A DNA stretch of 64,000 nt from UBA12481 sp942493265 (GCA_942493265.1 OW818688.1:558001-622000), one strand, 5' to 3'. Shown: positions 53,583-63,261, counted from the stretch's first letter. The notes: generated by a model not told the origin, from the sequence alone. Numbers and translations are program-made.

Positions 53583-56500
53583 ATGAAATTCAGCAGCCTT
53601 ATATTTTCCAGCCTGTGGCATTATCGCCGGCGAAGCCTGACCGTAGCACTGGGTATGGCCATTGGCATGGCGGTGATCACCGGAGCACTGGTTACAGGGG
53701 ATTCCGTGAAGGGCGGGTTGCAAAATCTGGTGTCGGTAAGGCTTGGGGAAGTTGACCTCTCCATATCCGCCGGTGACCGCTATCTCACGGATTCACTGGC
53801 CATCAGGATGTCGGCGGACCTTGGGGTACCCGTTGCACCCGTTTTGCAGCTGGAGGCATCGGCATCCGCAGATGGTGGCACCAGAAAAATTCCAAAAGTT
53901 CAGTTGTATGGCATCGATGAAACTTTCACGCAAGTTCTGGGTCCCGGAACCTTTGATTCTCCTTCTATTGATAATGAGGCGGTTATAAGCGACAATCTGG
54001 CAGTTCGACTCAATGTGCAGGCGGGCGATGAAATCCTGGTCAGGATCAACAAGCCGGGTCCGGTTCCCATCGACGCGCCTTTTGTATCTGACGAGGAAAA
54101 TATCATTACGGCACGGTTAAAAATCACCCTGGCAGGCAGCAAGGAGCAACACGCACGCTTTCATCTGCAGAATATCCAGTCGGCCCCGTTCAACATTTTT
54201 ATCTCTAAAAAGACGCTTCAGAAACTGACATCACTGGAAGGATTATCAAACCTCATCCTGATAGCAGGGGGTAATAAAATATCCGCTGCTGAGGCGGAAA
54301 AGGTTCTCACCTCCAACCGCACCCTTGCCGATGCAGGACTGGTACTTGGGACGCATCCGGTAACCGGGGAATGGATTCTCCGCACCCCGCGGGTATTTTT
54401 TGATCCTCCCACATTAAAGGCCATTGAAACCGTTCCGACAGATAAATCATTGTGGTTCAGTTATTTTATCAATGAATTCCGGATTGTCGACCAATCGGCC
54501 CCCTATTCATTTGTTTCAACTTTACCGGGCAACCAGGTGAAGTCCGGTGAAATACTGATCAACCAATGGCTGGCAACCGACCTCCGGGCAAATACCGGAG
54601 ACACCGTTACCCTGAGCTACTTCATGGTAGGTGCACTCCGCAGGCTGACCGTTGAAAAAAACCGTTTCCGCGTTGCCGGAATCATCCCGATGGATGATCC
54701 CCGCAGCGATCGCAATCTGATGCCGGAAATCCCCGGATTATCGGATGCCGGAAATTGCCGCGACTGGGAAACCAGCATCCCGGTTGATCTGGAGGCTATC
54801 CGCGACAAGGATGAAGCCTATTGGAAAGAATACCGCGGAACGCCGAAAGCCTGGATCAATTCCGGTCAGGCAGCTGAAATGTGGCAAAACAGATTTGGTA
54901 AATACACGCAGATCCGCTTTCCTTCAACTATCAGCCGTACGGAGATTGAAACCGGTATTTTATCGCGCCTACGCCCGTCCGACACCGGTATCATCATTCG
55001 GGAACCCGCCAGTGAAGGGATCGCGGCCGCCTCCTCAGGCGTTGATTTCAGCGGGCTCTTTCTGGGGTTGAGCTTCTTTTTGATTGCCGGCGGAATCATT
55101 CTGACCATTTTGCTGGTGAAGCTCGGACTCGAATCACGCATCAGTCAGATCGGTGTCCTCAGGGCCATGGGATGGCCTGAGAAACGAATCCGGCAGATGC
55201 TCCTCTGGGAAAACAGTCTGGTTGCCATTCTCGGCACACAGATCGGACTGACACTGACCTTTGTGTATACCATATTGATATTCAAAGCACTGAACGGAGT
55301 ATGGAATGATATAGTGCTGACCGATACGTTAAGACCGATTTTTAGGCAGCAGACATTGATTTACGGGATGCTGATCAGTGTACTGGTATCCTTTGCTGCC
55401 GCCTGGTTAGCCTTGTCGCGATTCTTCAGGCGTAAAACCACAGATCTGCTGCAAAGGAGCAAATCAATAGACTCAAAGCGCAATAAGGCACTGTTAACCC
55501 TCTCCTCCGCCATTTTGGGAACCACCTCGGTGGCCATGGTCATTTACGGACTTGTCAGGATACAATCCATCAGCCCGACTTTTTTCTTCTCTGCAGGAAC
55601 ATTGATGCTGGTCAGTCTGATTATACTGGCCATAAGGATTATCCGTCATCACAATCCGGGCACCGGCCGGAATTTCACTCTGTGGATGATGGGCAGGAGC
55701 AACCTGTACCGGAACAGCAGCAGAAGTTTATCCGTCATCCTGTTGTTTGCCATCGGGATATTCATGGTGGTGGCAATAGGGGCAAACCGCAAAGCTCCCG
55801 GTTTAGACGGAGGTGTGGGTACAGGAGGATTTTTGTTTTATATGGAAACGACGGTGCCGGTGCCGGATAATTTGAATGATCCGGGGGTAAGGGGAAAATA
55901 TGGATTGGAAACCGTTTCGGAATATGTTCAGATGAAGAAACTGGAAGGTGATGATGCCAGTTGCCTGAATCTCAACCGGGTGAGCAATCCACCGCTACTG
56001 GGGGTTCCGGCCGGGGCATTTGCAGGACGGTTCCGGTTTGCATCGCTGAACCAGAAAGAGTTCCGGGAGGATCCATGGAAAATCCTGGAGCAGGAATCAA
56101 CAGGCAATACCATTCATGCCGTCGCCGACCAAACGGTGATTCAATGGGGCCTGGGACTTAAAACCGGGGATACCCTGAAGTACAAAACTGAAATGGGTGA
56201 TACGGTGAATGTTATATTGGCGGGCGGTTTGGACAATTCGGTTTTTCAGGGAAACATCCTGATTTCGGAAAAGGAATTCATACGGCACTGGCCATCTGCC
56301 AGTGGCACAAACATTTTTCTGGTATCGGCCAGGCCTGCCGACTCCGAGCCCGTTCAATCTGAAATCCTAAATATTTTCAGGGATTATGGTCCCGACCTGA
56401 AACCCGCCGCCCTGAAACTGGCCGAATTCAACTCCATAGAAAACACCTATTTATCGATATTCCTGGTGATGGGTGCGCTGGCCATGTTGTTGGGAACCAT

Positions 56501-56828
56501 CGGACTGGCAATCATCCTGGCCCGAAACCTTCAGGAGCGCCGGTCGGAAATTGCCCTGCTCCGGGCTACCGGTTTCAGTCGCCGGAGGATCCTCTGGCTG
56601 GTCGTTCGAGAGTATTCAACTTTGTTATTATATGGAACCCTGGCCGGGGGGATATCTGCCCTGGTATCCATACTTCCCGGGCTCATTAACCCGGCAGGTG
56701 AAGTTTCACCGCTCTTCCTGATATCCATCCTGATTTTATTACTGGCCAACGGCTTGGTGTGGATCCTGCTGCTTGGCTGGAATTCTTTAAGAAAACCGGG
56801 GATAATCAGCAGTCTGCGAACGGAATAA
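53583..56828 (+). CDS. Large FtsX/MacB-type ABC permease
   Basis: A 1,081-aa permease. One membrane helix at the N-terminus (ALGMAIGMAVITGALVTG) precedes a large periplasmic domain (about 40-480); a group of helices (about 495-690, GLFLGLSFFLIAGGIILTILL) carries the first FtsX-like core. A further helix (LSVILLFAIGIFMVVAIG) and second periplasmic domain follow, then a final FtsX core (LVMGALAMLLGTIGLAIILA onward). This double-FtsX layout occurs in Bacteroidetes lipoprotein- or antimicrobial-export permeases. It is the last gene of the redox cluster. Confidence 0.88.
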   Translation: MKFSSLIFSSLWHYRRRSLTVALGMAIGMAVITGALVTGDSVKGGLQNLVSVRLGEVDLSISAGDRYLTDSLAIRMSADLGVPVAPVLQLEASASADGGTRKIPKVQLYGIDETFTQVLGPGTFDSPSIDNEAVISDNLAVRLNVQAGDEILVRINKPGPVPIDAPFVSDEENIITARLKITLAGSKEQHARFHLQNIQSAPFNIFISKKTLQKLTSLEGLSNLILIAGGNKISAAEAEKVLTSNRTLADAGLVLGTHPVTGEWILRTPRVFFDPPTLKAIETVPTDKSLWFSYFINEFRIVDQSAPYSFVSTLPGNQVKSGEILINQWLATDLRANTGDTVTLSYFMVGALRRLTVEKNRFRVAGIIPMDDPRSDRNLMPEIPGLSDAGNCRDWETSIPVDLEAIRDKDEAYWKEYRGTPKAWINSGQAAEMWQNRFGKYTQIRFPSTISRTEIETGILSRLRPSDTGIIIREPASEGIAAASSGVDFSGLFLGLSFFLIAGGIILTILLVKLGLESRISQIGVLRAMGWPEKRIRQMLLWENSLVAILGTQIGLTLTFVYTILIFKALNGVWNDIVLTDTLRPIFRQQTLIYGMLISVLVSFAAAWLALSRFFRRKTTDLLQRSKSIDSKRNKALLTLSSAILGTTSVAMVIYGLVRIQSISPTFFFSAGTLMLVSLIILAIRIIRHHNPGTGRNFTLWMMGRSNLYRNSSRSLSVILLFAIGIFMVVAIGANRKAPGLDGGVGTGGFLFYMETTVPVPDNLNDPGVRGKYGLETVSEYVQMKKLEGDDASCLNLNRVSNPPLLGVPAGAFAGRFRFASLNQKEFREDPWKILEQESTGNTIHAVADQTVIQWGLGLKTGDTLKYKTEMGDTVNVILAGGLDNSVFQGNILISEKEFIRHWPSASGTNIFLVSARPADSEPVQSEILNIFRDYGPDLKPAALKLAEFNSIENTYLSIFLVMGALAMLLGTIGLAIILARNLQERRSEIALLRATGFSRRRILWLVVREYSTLLLYGTLAGGISALVSILPGLINPAGEVSPLFLISILILLLANGLVWILLLGWNSLRKPGIISSLRTE

Positions 56829-56851
56829 AACCATTGATTGATAACGGCGTA

Positions 56852-56873
56852 GAGATGGATAACTATCCGTCTC
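56852..56873. terminator. Hairpin between convergent genes
   Basis: GAGATGGAT and ATCCGTCTC pair (one G-T) around AACT. It lies between the permease stop and the reductase stop and could terminate both, though it lacks a U-run. Confidence 0.4.
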
Positions 56874-56874
56874 C

Positions 56875-57429
56875 TCACCCAATCAATCCGTCTCTACGGG
56901 CAACCTGATAATGCAATTGCACCAACCCCGAATCAAATTGCTTTGAGCTGATGAGATTCAGGTGCTGTTCGGGCCTGCCTTCCTGAAAAAGCTTTACCCC
57001 TCCGCTGAGAACCACCGGGATAACCGAGATGATCATTTCATCGATCAGGTTGTACTGCAGCAATTCATTCACAATCTGCGCACCGCCATCGACGAAAACA
57101 TTTTTCCCTGGCTGGCTTTTCAGTCTGACTATCAGATCCTCAAGTGATGACGTGTAAAATTGAACCAAGCCGATTGCCGGCCGCGGTGTTCGGGTGATGA
57201 TATAGGTATCGATCCCGCGATGCGGGTATTCCGGAACCTCTTTATTCACCCAATCGTAAGTTTTGCGGCCCATGATTATGGTATCAACCGATTTCAGGAA
57301 TTCTGCATAGCCATAATCTTCCCCTTCGCGCTCCACGACGGATAAAAAGGACAGATCATCATCCGGCTTTGCGATAAAACCATCCAGACTGGATGCGATA
57401 TAAACAATTACCTTTCTGTTGGTTGCCAT
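56875..57429 (-). CDS. RibD/DHFR-like reductase
   Basis: A 184-aa protein of the dihydrofolate reductase/RibD C-terminal family. It starts MATNRKVIVYIASSLDGFIA, contains IIMGRKTYDWV and VDGGAQIVNELL, and ends with VIPVVLSGGVKLF, all family marks. A longer in-frame start at 57459 would overlap the upstream gene by 19 nt; the start at 57429 is preferred. Many members are of unknown substrate. It is in a two-gene unit with a GNAT acetyltransferase. Confidence 0.87.
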   Translation of the reverse strand: MATNRKVIVYIASSLDGFIAKPDDDLSFLSVVEREGEDYGYAEFLKSVDTIIMGRKTYDWVNKEVPEYPHRGIDTYIITRTPRPAIGLVQFYTSSLEDLIVRLKSQPGKNVFVDGGAQIVNELLQYNLIDEMIISVIPVVLSGGVKLFQEGRPEQHLNLISSKQFDSGLVQLHYQVARRDGLIG

Positions 57430-57440
57430 ATTTTTTCTGA

Positions 57441-57995
57441 TTAATTTTTCCCCAGCCATTCCTGCTTTAAAAGGGCATAAATCAGATCATCCGTCCATTC
57501 CCCGTTGATGTACAAACTCTGTTTAAAATGGGCTTCCTTCCTGAATCCCAGCCGGGTAACCAGCGCAATGGATTTTTCATTGCGGGGATCAATGGAGGCG
57601 ACGATCCTGTGTTTATTCAACTCATTAAACAAATAATCAATCAGGGCTGTCAGCGCCTCAGTCGCATACCCCCGGCCCTGCTCATTTTTATCAACGGTAA
57701 AACCGATCTCAACCTGGTATTTCAGCGGATCAAAAAAATGGATGCCGATATCCCCGATAAGCTTCTTCTCATCCTGCCTGATCATCGCAACCTGATACCA
57801 GGTGCCTGCAATATCAATGGTAGGGGATATTCCGGTATTGATGAAATTGAGTGCGTCGCTCAAAGTTTTGGGGATCCAACCCTGATATTGATTTGCGAGG
57901 GCATCGTACCGGTAGTTAAACAATGCGAAGGCATCGTCGAGCCGGAGCGACCTGAGCAGCAATCTTTCTGTGATAATTCTCAAACTGTCTGGCAT
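57441..57995 (-). CDS. GNAT-family N-acetyltransferase (RimJ/RimL type)
   Basis: A 184-aa acetyltransferase with the RimJ/RimL opening RIITERLLLRSLRLDDA, motif A for acetyl-CoA binding (VDKNEQGRGYATEAL), and the C-terminal NEKSIALVTRLGFRKEA. Substrate may be a protein N-terminus or a small amine. It precedes the DHFR-like gene by 11 bp. Confidence 0.9.
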   Translation of the reverse strand: MPDSLRIITERLLLRSLRLDDAFALFNYRYDALANQYQGWIPKTLSDALNFINTGISPTIDIAGTWYQVAMIRQDEKKLIGDIGIHFFDPLKYQVEIGFTVDKNEQGRGYATEALTALIDYLFNELNKHRIVASIDPRNEKSIALVTRLGFRKEAHFKQSLYINGEWTDDLIYALLKQEWLGKN

Positions 57996-58039
57996 ATTTT
58001 ACCGGTATTCCCTACCTCTAAATTAGCCAATTCTCTTGA

Positions 58040-60412
58040 TCAATTCGTTTTTAATACCAGATTTGCCGTGCGCAATCCGGCTGATTCCGCTGTGATGTGA
58101 ATACTTCCGCGGGTTCCTGCACTTTTGAGTAAAATGGAGGCGATTCCGGCCTCAGCGTTTACCGGATTATTCCCGATCAGCCCGGCAGGACCTTTAACGG
58201 TGAATTTCACCGGCATGGAATCACGATTGACCAGGGTTCCGTCGGCATCGCGGAGGGAGGCATGAATAAAGATCAGGTCGGCCTTGCCGGATGCTAAAGG
58301 TTTCCCGGAAAGATCAGCTTTCAGTTCAATGGCAATTGCTTTGCCCGGGGTTGACTGCACCGATACCACCACCTGCTTCCCTTTGATATAACCAAAAGCC
58401 TGCAAAGTTCCCGGCTCAAATCCGGGCAACCGGAAAGTAAACGGAGGATGCGGCAAACGGCCGGAATACTGGTCGGCATCGGGTTTTTGACGGGCAATGG
58501 CTTTACCGTTACGCACCAGTTCCACCTCCTCACAATTGCTGAACACCTTCACGGTGAGTGGTGATGTGGGGCTGTGGTAATTGGCGACAAACACCATGGG
58601 TTTTCCGAATCCATTTGCATCAGGTACCGGCCCGTACTGACTCTGATAAAAATAGAAGGCAAATTTCGGCAGACGGAATATGTCACTGATACCGGATGAC
58701 TCTATATCAGGGGCATAACCCCTGTTATAATCAAACATCAGCCAATTGGCATCGCCCACAACCGGTCCCTTATAATTATCATTATGGGATTCCTGGTAAT
58801 TCAATGCCTGCTGAAGCATGCGCATCTCACCATCACCGCGCAGCTGTCTCGACGATCGTTCAGCCTCCTTCAGATTGGAATAGGCAGTTTGGTTAAAACC
58901 TGCATTCTGGGCATAATACTCCCAATCCCCGTATTCGGCAATCAGCAATGGCTGGGTTCCATTATAGCGGTTCCAGTAAAACGGAGGCTTGGCATGCTGG
59001 CGTGCCGGAACAAACACATCATAAATCCCTTCCATCCAGCCGCAGGTAAAAACATCAGTAAAAGGCAACTCCTCTTTAACAATCCGGTGTGCGTTTTTCA
59101 TATAAGGTTTCTGCATGTCCGATTCGTTCAGGGAGGCTTCCCATAAGATTATGGACGGATGATTCCGGTCGTGGCGAACCATATCCCTGATATCCTGATA
59201 ACTACTCTGTTGAAAGATCTCATCTCCAAAGAACTGCCATCCGGGAATTGAATTCATCACCATGATTCCGAGTTCGTCACATGCATCCAGAAAAGCGGGG
59301 CTCTGAGGATAGTGTGAGCACCTGACAAAATTAAAGCCGGCCTCCCTGATTTTCCAGGCATCACGGAATTGGGCATTATCGGGTAGTGCATTCCCGACAA
59401 AAGGATATTCCTGATGCCGGTTGGTTCCCCGGATCCTGTATTTTGAGCCGTTCAGATAAAATCCGCCGACTGAAAACCTGATTGTACGGATCCCGGGACG
59501 GAGGCTGACCTTCTCAATGGCTTTGCCATCTTTCAGGAGTTCGAGAGTGAGTCTGTATAGATAAGGGTTTTCGGGTGACCAGAGGATCGGATTTGAAATA
59601 TCCGCCTTCAGATTAAAAACCTGAACGGTACCGGTTGCGATCTCCATTTCCGGCGACAAATCCTGCCTGACCCTTTTCCCCTTTTCATCGGTTAAAGTCA
59701 GGCGGATCCGGGCTTTCCGGACAGTGGCGTGACCATTTTCAACCTCCGCTTTGATCAGGATGGAAGCTTTTTCGCTGCTTACATTTTCATAATGCATCAT
59801 TACGGCCCCGCCAGTCTGCCGGTTTTCGGCCACGGCATCAGGAAACCGAAGCATATCCTGCGCCACCAAATAAACATTGCGGTAAATACCCCCATAATAC
59901 ATAAAATCCAGGGTGCGGATGGGCTTACCGGGCGGTATCCGTGGATTGTGGCGGTTATCGAGCTTTACCAGCAGGCAGTTCTCCTTATCAGCATAAAACT
60001 TTCCGGAGATATCCGCTTCAAAAGGCAGATAGCCGCCGGCATGGGAACCGAGGAATTCACCGTTCAGATAAATGAAAGCCTCCTGCATAGCCGCTTCAAA
60101 ATAGATGGAAATCCGTTTGTTCCGGTCGGCCGCAGGTATCCTGAAAAACTTGCGGTACAAACAGATTCCCTGCCATTGATCTCCTTTGATTACCAACGGT
60201 TCCAGCCGGGCGGTATGCGGAAAGGTAACCGGGTCCCAATTCAGGGAAGCCGGGTTATCGCGGGTGAACAAAATGGGTGTAACAACCGAATCGGTATCCC
60301 TGACAAATTCCCAGCCGGTATTGAAAAGTGCCCAGGCACTGGTTTTCTGCGAAAACCCAGCCATAGCGTGGATCAGACAAAAGACAAGGAACGTAAATCT
60401 TTTCATTTTCAT
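58040..60412 (-). CDS. Glycoside hydrolase family 2 (beta-galactosidase-like)
   Basis: A 790-aa exported hydrolase with a signal peptide ending near AGFSQ. It carries the GH2 order: an N-terminal sugar-binding jelly roll (KNCLLVKLDNRHNPRIPPG, GGIYRNVYL), an Ig-like domain, and a TIM barrel with the signature RGTNRHQEYPF. The acid/base Glu is in LNESD (about 430) and the nucleophile Glu in LIAEYGDW (about 493). C-terminal beta domains follow. Activity on beta-galactosides or beta-glucuronides is possible; the sequence does not settle which. No T9SS tail is seen, so it is probably periplasmic. It follows the S41 peptidase after 31 bp. Confidence 0.9.
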   Translation of the reverse strand: MKMKRFTFLVFCLIHAMAGFSQKTSAWALFNTGWEFVRDTDSVVTPILFTRDNPASLNWDPVTFPHTARLEPLVIKGDQWQGICLYRKFFRIPAADRNKRISIYFEAAMQEAFIYLNGEFLGSHAGGYLPFEADISGKFYADKENCLLVKLDNRHNPRIPPGKPIRTLDFMYYGGIYRNVYLVAQDMLRFPDAVAENRQTGGAVMMHYENVSSEKASILIKAEVENGHATVRKARIRLTLTDEKGKRVRQDLSPEMEIATGTVQVFNLKADISNPILWSPENPYLYRLTLELLKDGKAIEKVSLRPGIRTIRFSVGGFYLNGSKYRIRGTNRHQEYPFVGNALPDNAQFRDAWKIREAGFNFVRCSHYPQSPAFLDACDELGIMVMNSIPGWQFFGDEIFQQSSYQDIRDMVRHDRNHPSIILWEASLNESDMQKPYMKNAHRIVKEELPFTDVFTCGWMEGIYDVFVPARQHAKPPFYWNRYNGTQPLLIAEYGDWEYYAQNAGFNQTAYSNLKEAERSSRQLRGDGEMRMLQQALNYQESHNDNYKGPVVGDANWLMFDYNRGYAPDIESSGISDIFRLPKFAFYFYQSQYGPVPDANGFGKPMVFVANYHSPTSPLTVKVFSNCEEVELVRNGKAIARQKPDADQYSGRLPHPPFTFRLPGFEPGTLQAFGYIKGKQVVVSVQSTPGKAIAIELKADLSGKPLASGKADLIFIHASLRDADGTLVNRDSMPVKFTVKGPAGLIGNNPVNAEAGIASILLKSAGTRGSIHITAESAGLRTANLVLKTN

Positions 60413-60443
60413 AGCGGTGAATTACCCCCAAAAAATACGGAAT

Positions 60444-62666
60444 TTAGTCGATGATTTCGATTGCCTTCAGCAACAGCTCATCTTTCCCGGCCCGGATTCC
60501 TCTGATCGTTGGTTTCAGCTCAATATCCGGAACAATCCCAATCCGTTGTGTTTCCCTGCCATCAGGATAATAGATCCCGATACCGCTCATTTTGGTGGTT
60601 ATCCCACCGGGAAGCATGAATGTAGTTACATTCCCGTCGGCCCCGGAAGTAACGGACCCGATAACGATTGCATTGGGCGCGGCCCGAAGGGCCATGGTTG
60701 TAAATTCAGCCTGGCTCTGCGTGTTTTCATTCACCAGAATAACAACTTTCCCCTTGAAGTAATCGCTGTTCGTTTTTCCGAACGATAACATTCTGTTTAT
60801 GGTAAACAGACCCGGAATTACAATGCTGCCGTTAGTAAGTTTTACAAATTCCGTGCTTTCCGGAACCAGATAATCCCCCAGGCTATGCACAAGAATATCT
60901 GACGGATAGCATCTGAAATCAATAATAAGTCCGGCAGCCTTTCCGATCTTTTCCATCATTTCAGGCAGGTATTTATTTTTGATATACCCGGGGAAAATAT
61001 ACCCGATATCCGGGCGTAACATTTTAAAGCAGGTATCCTGCTCCGGATATTGGCGGCTGATAAGTTTCGTGGTCATCGGGCAGGTTTTGAAATCCAATTC
61101 CTGAACAATTTCATCCCGCTCAAATTCAATTTTTATCAAAGGGTTATTTGTTCTCAGCAAGTTACCAGCAATATTCCGCAATTGAACAGGGTAATTGGAC
61201 CCGGGGGTATATTTCAATTTATCCCGTACTATATCATCAACCGGAATGCCATTGATCCGCAAAATGACATCCCCAGCTTTCAGGCCCGAATCCGGTATGT
61301 TCTCAAGAACAGAAAAACTGGTAATAACAGCCTTATTTTCAACAAAAGACAGATTGGCCGGCAAGTAATATTTACCATTAAAATTATACATCGACGCATC
61401 CGGCGGATACATGACGGCATGTGTGTCATGAATCCTGGTGATGAGTTCCAGCACAACCAGGTTATACTCCATCTGGTTTGAGGCCCCGAGATATTTCGGG
61501 ATAAACTCCGCCAGCACATCCGTCCAATCCTCCTCAAACAAATTTTTATACGGATAATAATATTGTATGATATTCCAGTACCGGTATAGCGACAGTAACC
61601 TGAACCCGGCATCAGGATATATCATATCAGAATAGGTCCGTTCATTTTTCATTTCAGCATTTCCCGCATCTGAGTATAAACCAAGATAATAGTGATCGGG
61701 AACCCTTTCGGCATTTTTTACTTTCATCAATCGGGACCTTAATCCGGGTGACAAACCCGGGTCGGATAACCAGTCAAGGTCCGGTCTGATTTTCACCTCC
61801 CCGGCAATTTCATCCATTTTCTCCGCGATCTCAAAATCGTCCGAACTGGTTATCCATTCGGCCAATATTTGATCTCTGGCCGTTGAATTCTCGCATGCGA
61901 TGATCTGCGGGAGCAATCTGAACAGTTCATAATCCCAGTTAAAATTCCCTTTCGCGATCAACGGATGATAGTATTTCAGGAAGCCCCACACCAATCCCAG
62001 GACTTTCAAATCCTGAATTTTATCTCCGGCAGGAGTGAATGTTCCGACTTTTGATCCCAGGTCGAACTCCCGGTCCTTATCGGCACCATACTCTTTATAT
62101 TTAGCCAGCAGGATATCTTTTCCGTCGATTTTGAGTTCCAGATCATCGGCCCAAAGCTGGCCGGATCCGGTGAGGATGGCCCCGAAGCTGATTTTTTTTG
62201 CTAATCCGGAAAGAGGCATTTTAAGGGTGTATTGGGTCCAGCCTGAATTTCCCGGAACTTTCCTTCCGGTTATCCGGGAAGTTTCGGACTCCCCCGAAAC
62301 GAAATCAATCCTCAACAGCAAATCTGCCCCTCCCCTTTTCATTCCGTGGGTTTTCAGCCAGGCTTTCAGTTCAATCTCCTCCCCCTGCAAAATTGCCGGG
62401 AACTGGTTAGTTAGGGAATAGGAAGATCCGGATTTCCACGCCGGTGAAGATTCAATGCGAACAGCTCTTTTTCCACTGCGGGTGATAACCGTATCGATCG
62501 CAACAGTGTATCCATCACCCATTTGAATCCAATAATCGGGTAGGCTGCGCTGGAGGTTTGCTTTCTCAAAACCCAGGTTGAATCTCGACATATCGATCAA
62601 TTTCTGACCGAAAGCATTAAAAATCAGGAAGAACATCAGAATAAACAGCAGGCTTGTGCGTTTCAT
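60444..62666 (-). CDS. S41-family (C-terminal processing) peptidase
   Basis: A 740-aa exported peptidase with a signal peptide ending near NAFGQ. The N-terminal 200 residues form a beta-rich carbohydrate-binding-like domain. A middle helical part, a PDZ-like domain (DSGLKAGDVILRINGIPVDD) and the S41 catalytic domain follow. The nucleophile is probably the Ser in NTQSQAEF, and GADGNVTTFMLPGG is the C-terminal family motif. The family degrades or processes envelope proteins. It lies 31 bp upstream of the GH2 gene, but a joint function is not obvious. Confidence 0.85.
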   Translation of the reverse strand: MKRTSLLFILMFFLIFNAFGQKLIDMSRFNLGFEKANLQRSLPDYWIQMGDGYTVAIDTVITRSGKRAVRIESSPAWKSGSSYSLTNQFPAILQGEEIELKAWLKTHGMKRGGADLLLRIDFVSGESETSRITGRKVPGNSGWTQYTLKMPLSGLAKKISFGAILTGSGQLWADDLELKIDGKDILLAKYKEYGADKDREFDLGSKVGTFTPAGDKIQDLKVLGLVWGFLKYYHPLIAKGNFNWDYELFRLLPQIIACENSTARDQILAEWITSSDDFEIAEKMDEIAGEVKIRPDLDWLSDPGLSPGLRSRLMKVKNAERVPDHYYLGLYSDAGNAEMKNERTYSDMIYPDAGFRLLSLYRYWNIIQYYYPYKNLFEEDWTDVLAEFIPKYLGASNQMEYNLVVLELITRIHDTHAVMYPPDASMYNFNGKYYLPANLSFVENKAVITSFSVLENIPDSGLKAGDVILRINGIPVDDIVRDKLKYTPGSNYPVQLRNIAGNLLRTNNPLIKIEFERDEIVQELDFKTCPMTTKLISRQYPEQDTCFKMLRPDIGYIFPGYIKNKYLPEMMEKIGKAAGLIIDFRCYPSDILVHSLGDYLVPESTEFVKLTNGSIVIPGLFTINRMLSFGKTNSDYFKGKVVILVNENTQSQAEFTTMALRAAPNAIVIGSVTSGADGNVTTFMLPGGITTKMSGIGIYYPDGRETQRIGIVPDIELKPTIRGIRAGKDELLLKAIEIID

Positions 62667-62801
62667 GTTAAAACTTTCAGTAATTATACTTGATAACCCT
62701 TTCTCTACCCTATATAGATGTATTGAAAGTGGCCCATTGGAAAAAAAAGTGAAGATTTTTCACTTCCGGGTCAATAATATCCTAAGTATGAAAAATATAC
62801 C

Positions 62802-62809
62802 TATCTTTG
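62802..62809 (+). promoter_or_regulatory. Candidate -7 box (TATCTTTG) for the cold-shock gene
   Basis: An exact TAnnTTTG match 121 bp before the ATG. The resulting leader of about 115 nt would fit cold-shock genes, whose long 5' UTRs act as thermosensors. No clear -33 box. Confidence 0.5.
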
Positions 62810-62930
62810 ACCCCGAAAATGCAAAAGTACTCACGATAAGGCCCATCCTAAAACAAATCACCTGATCAGGTGTTCCTCACCCAATTGTACATCACCCAAC
62901 TGAAATTTTTTTATCAATAATTTTTATATC

Positions 62931-63122
62931 ATGAAAACAGGAAAAGTAAAATTCTTTAATAACGACAAAGGGTTCGGTTTCATTAAAGATAACGACAGCA
63001 ACGAAGAATTTTTCGTTCACCACTCCAATCTGATCGACAGCATTAAAGAAGATGACGAAGTCACTTTCGATGTTGAGCAGGGAAAAAAAGGAATGGCAGC
63101 CGTTAAGGTTAAGAAAGTATAA
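62931..63122 (+). CDS. cspA: Cold-shock protein (CspA family)
   Basis: A 63-aa single cold-shock domain with RNP1 (KGFGFIK) and RNP2 (FFVHHS), and the standard opening KTGKVKFFNNDKGF. It binds single-stranded RNA/DNA and acts as an RNA chaperone. It stands alone, with a leader of about 115 nt from a candidate TATCTTTG box, and is followed by a hairpin-like CGCTCTTAG/CTAAGCG segment at about 63128-63150. Confidence 0.95.
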   Translation: MKTGKVKFFNNDKGFGFIKDNDSNEEFFVHHSNLIDSIKEDDEVTFDVEQGKKGMAAVKVKKV

Positions 63123-63157
63123 GGAGTCGCTCTTAGGCTTCCACTAAGCGTCAAGAG

Positions 63158-63180
63158 GTCCCCGCCTTTGCGGGGATGGC
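63158..63180 (+). repeat. REP-like palindrome (copy C)
   Basis: GTCCCCGCCTTTGCGGGGAT plus GGC; arms CCCCGC and GCGGGG. It belongs to the family inserted in genes at 49414 and 50414. Here it is intergenic, just before a nest of further palindromes. Confidence 0.85.
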
Positions 63181-63261
63181 AAGTGATCTTGTCAACATTT
63201 ATTTGTCAGGAACTGTTTTCCGGCCTTTTGGCCGGAACGATATTTACTTAGGATCACTTGT
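63179..63261. repeat. Nested inverted repeats (CAAGTGATC...GATCACTTG with inner hairpin)
   Basis: CAAGTGATC at 63180-63188 and GATCACTTG at 63252-63260 are inverted. Inside lies a perfect stem TTCCGGCC-TTTT-GGCCGGAA (63218-63237). It could be a small insertion relic or a terminator for the cold-shock gene. Confidence 0.6.

Noticed and set aside
37696..56828. Respiratory nitrate/nitrous-oxide reductase locus (NapH/NosR neighbours)
   Set aside because: No NapA, NosZ or cytochrome genes are present; only the Fe-S electron-transfer parts resemble those systems.
59729..60788. Two open frames of about 200-240 codons on the plus strand
   Set aside because: They lie antisense to the GH2 and S41 genes and show no domain features.
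63158..63261. Rho-independent terminator of the cold-shock gene as the sole explanation
   Set aside because: The palindromes are more complex than a single terminator, and one copy matches the repeat family inserted in coding genes, so it is listed as a repeat.
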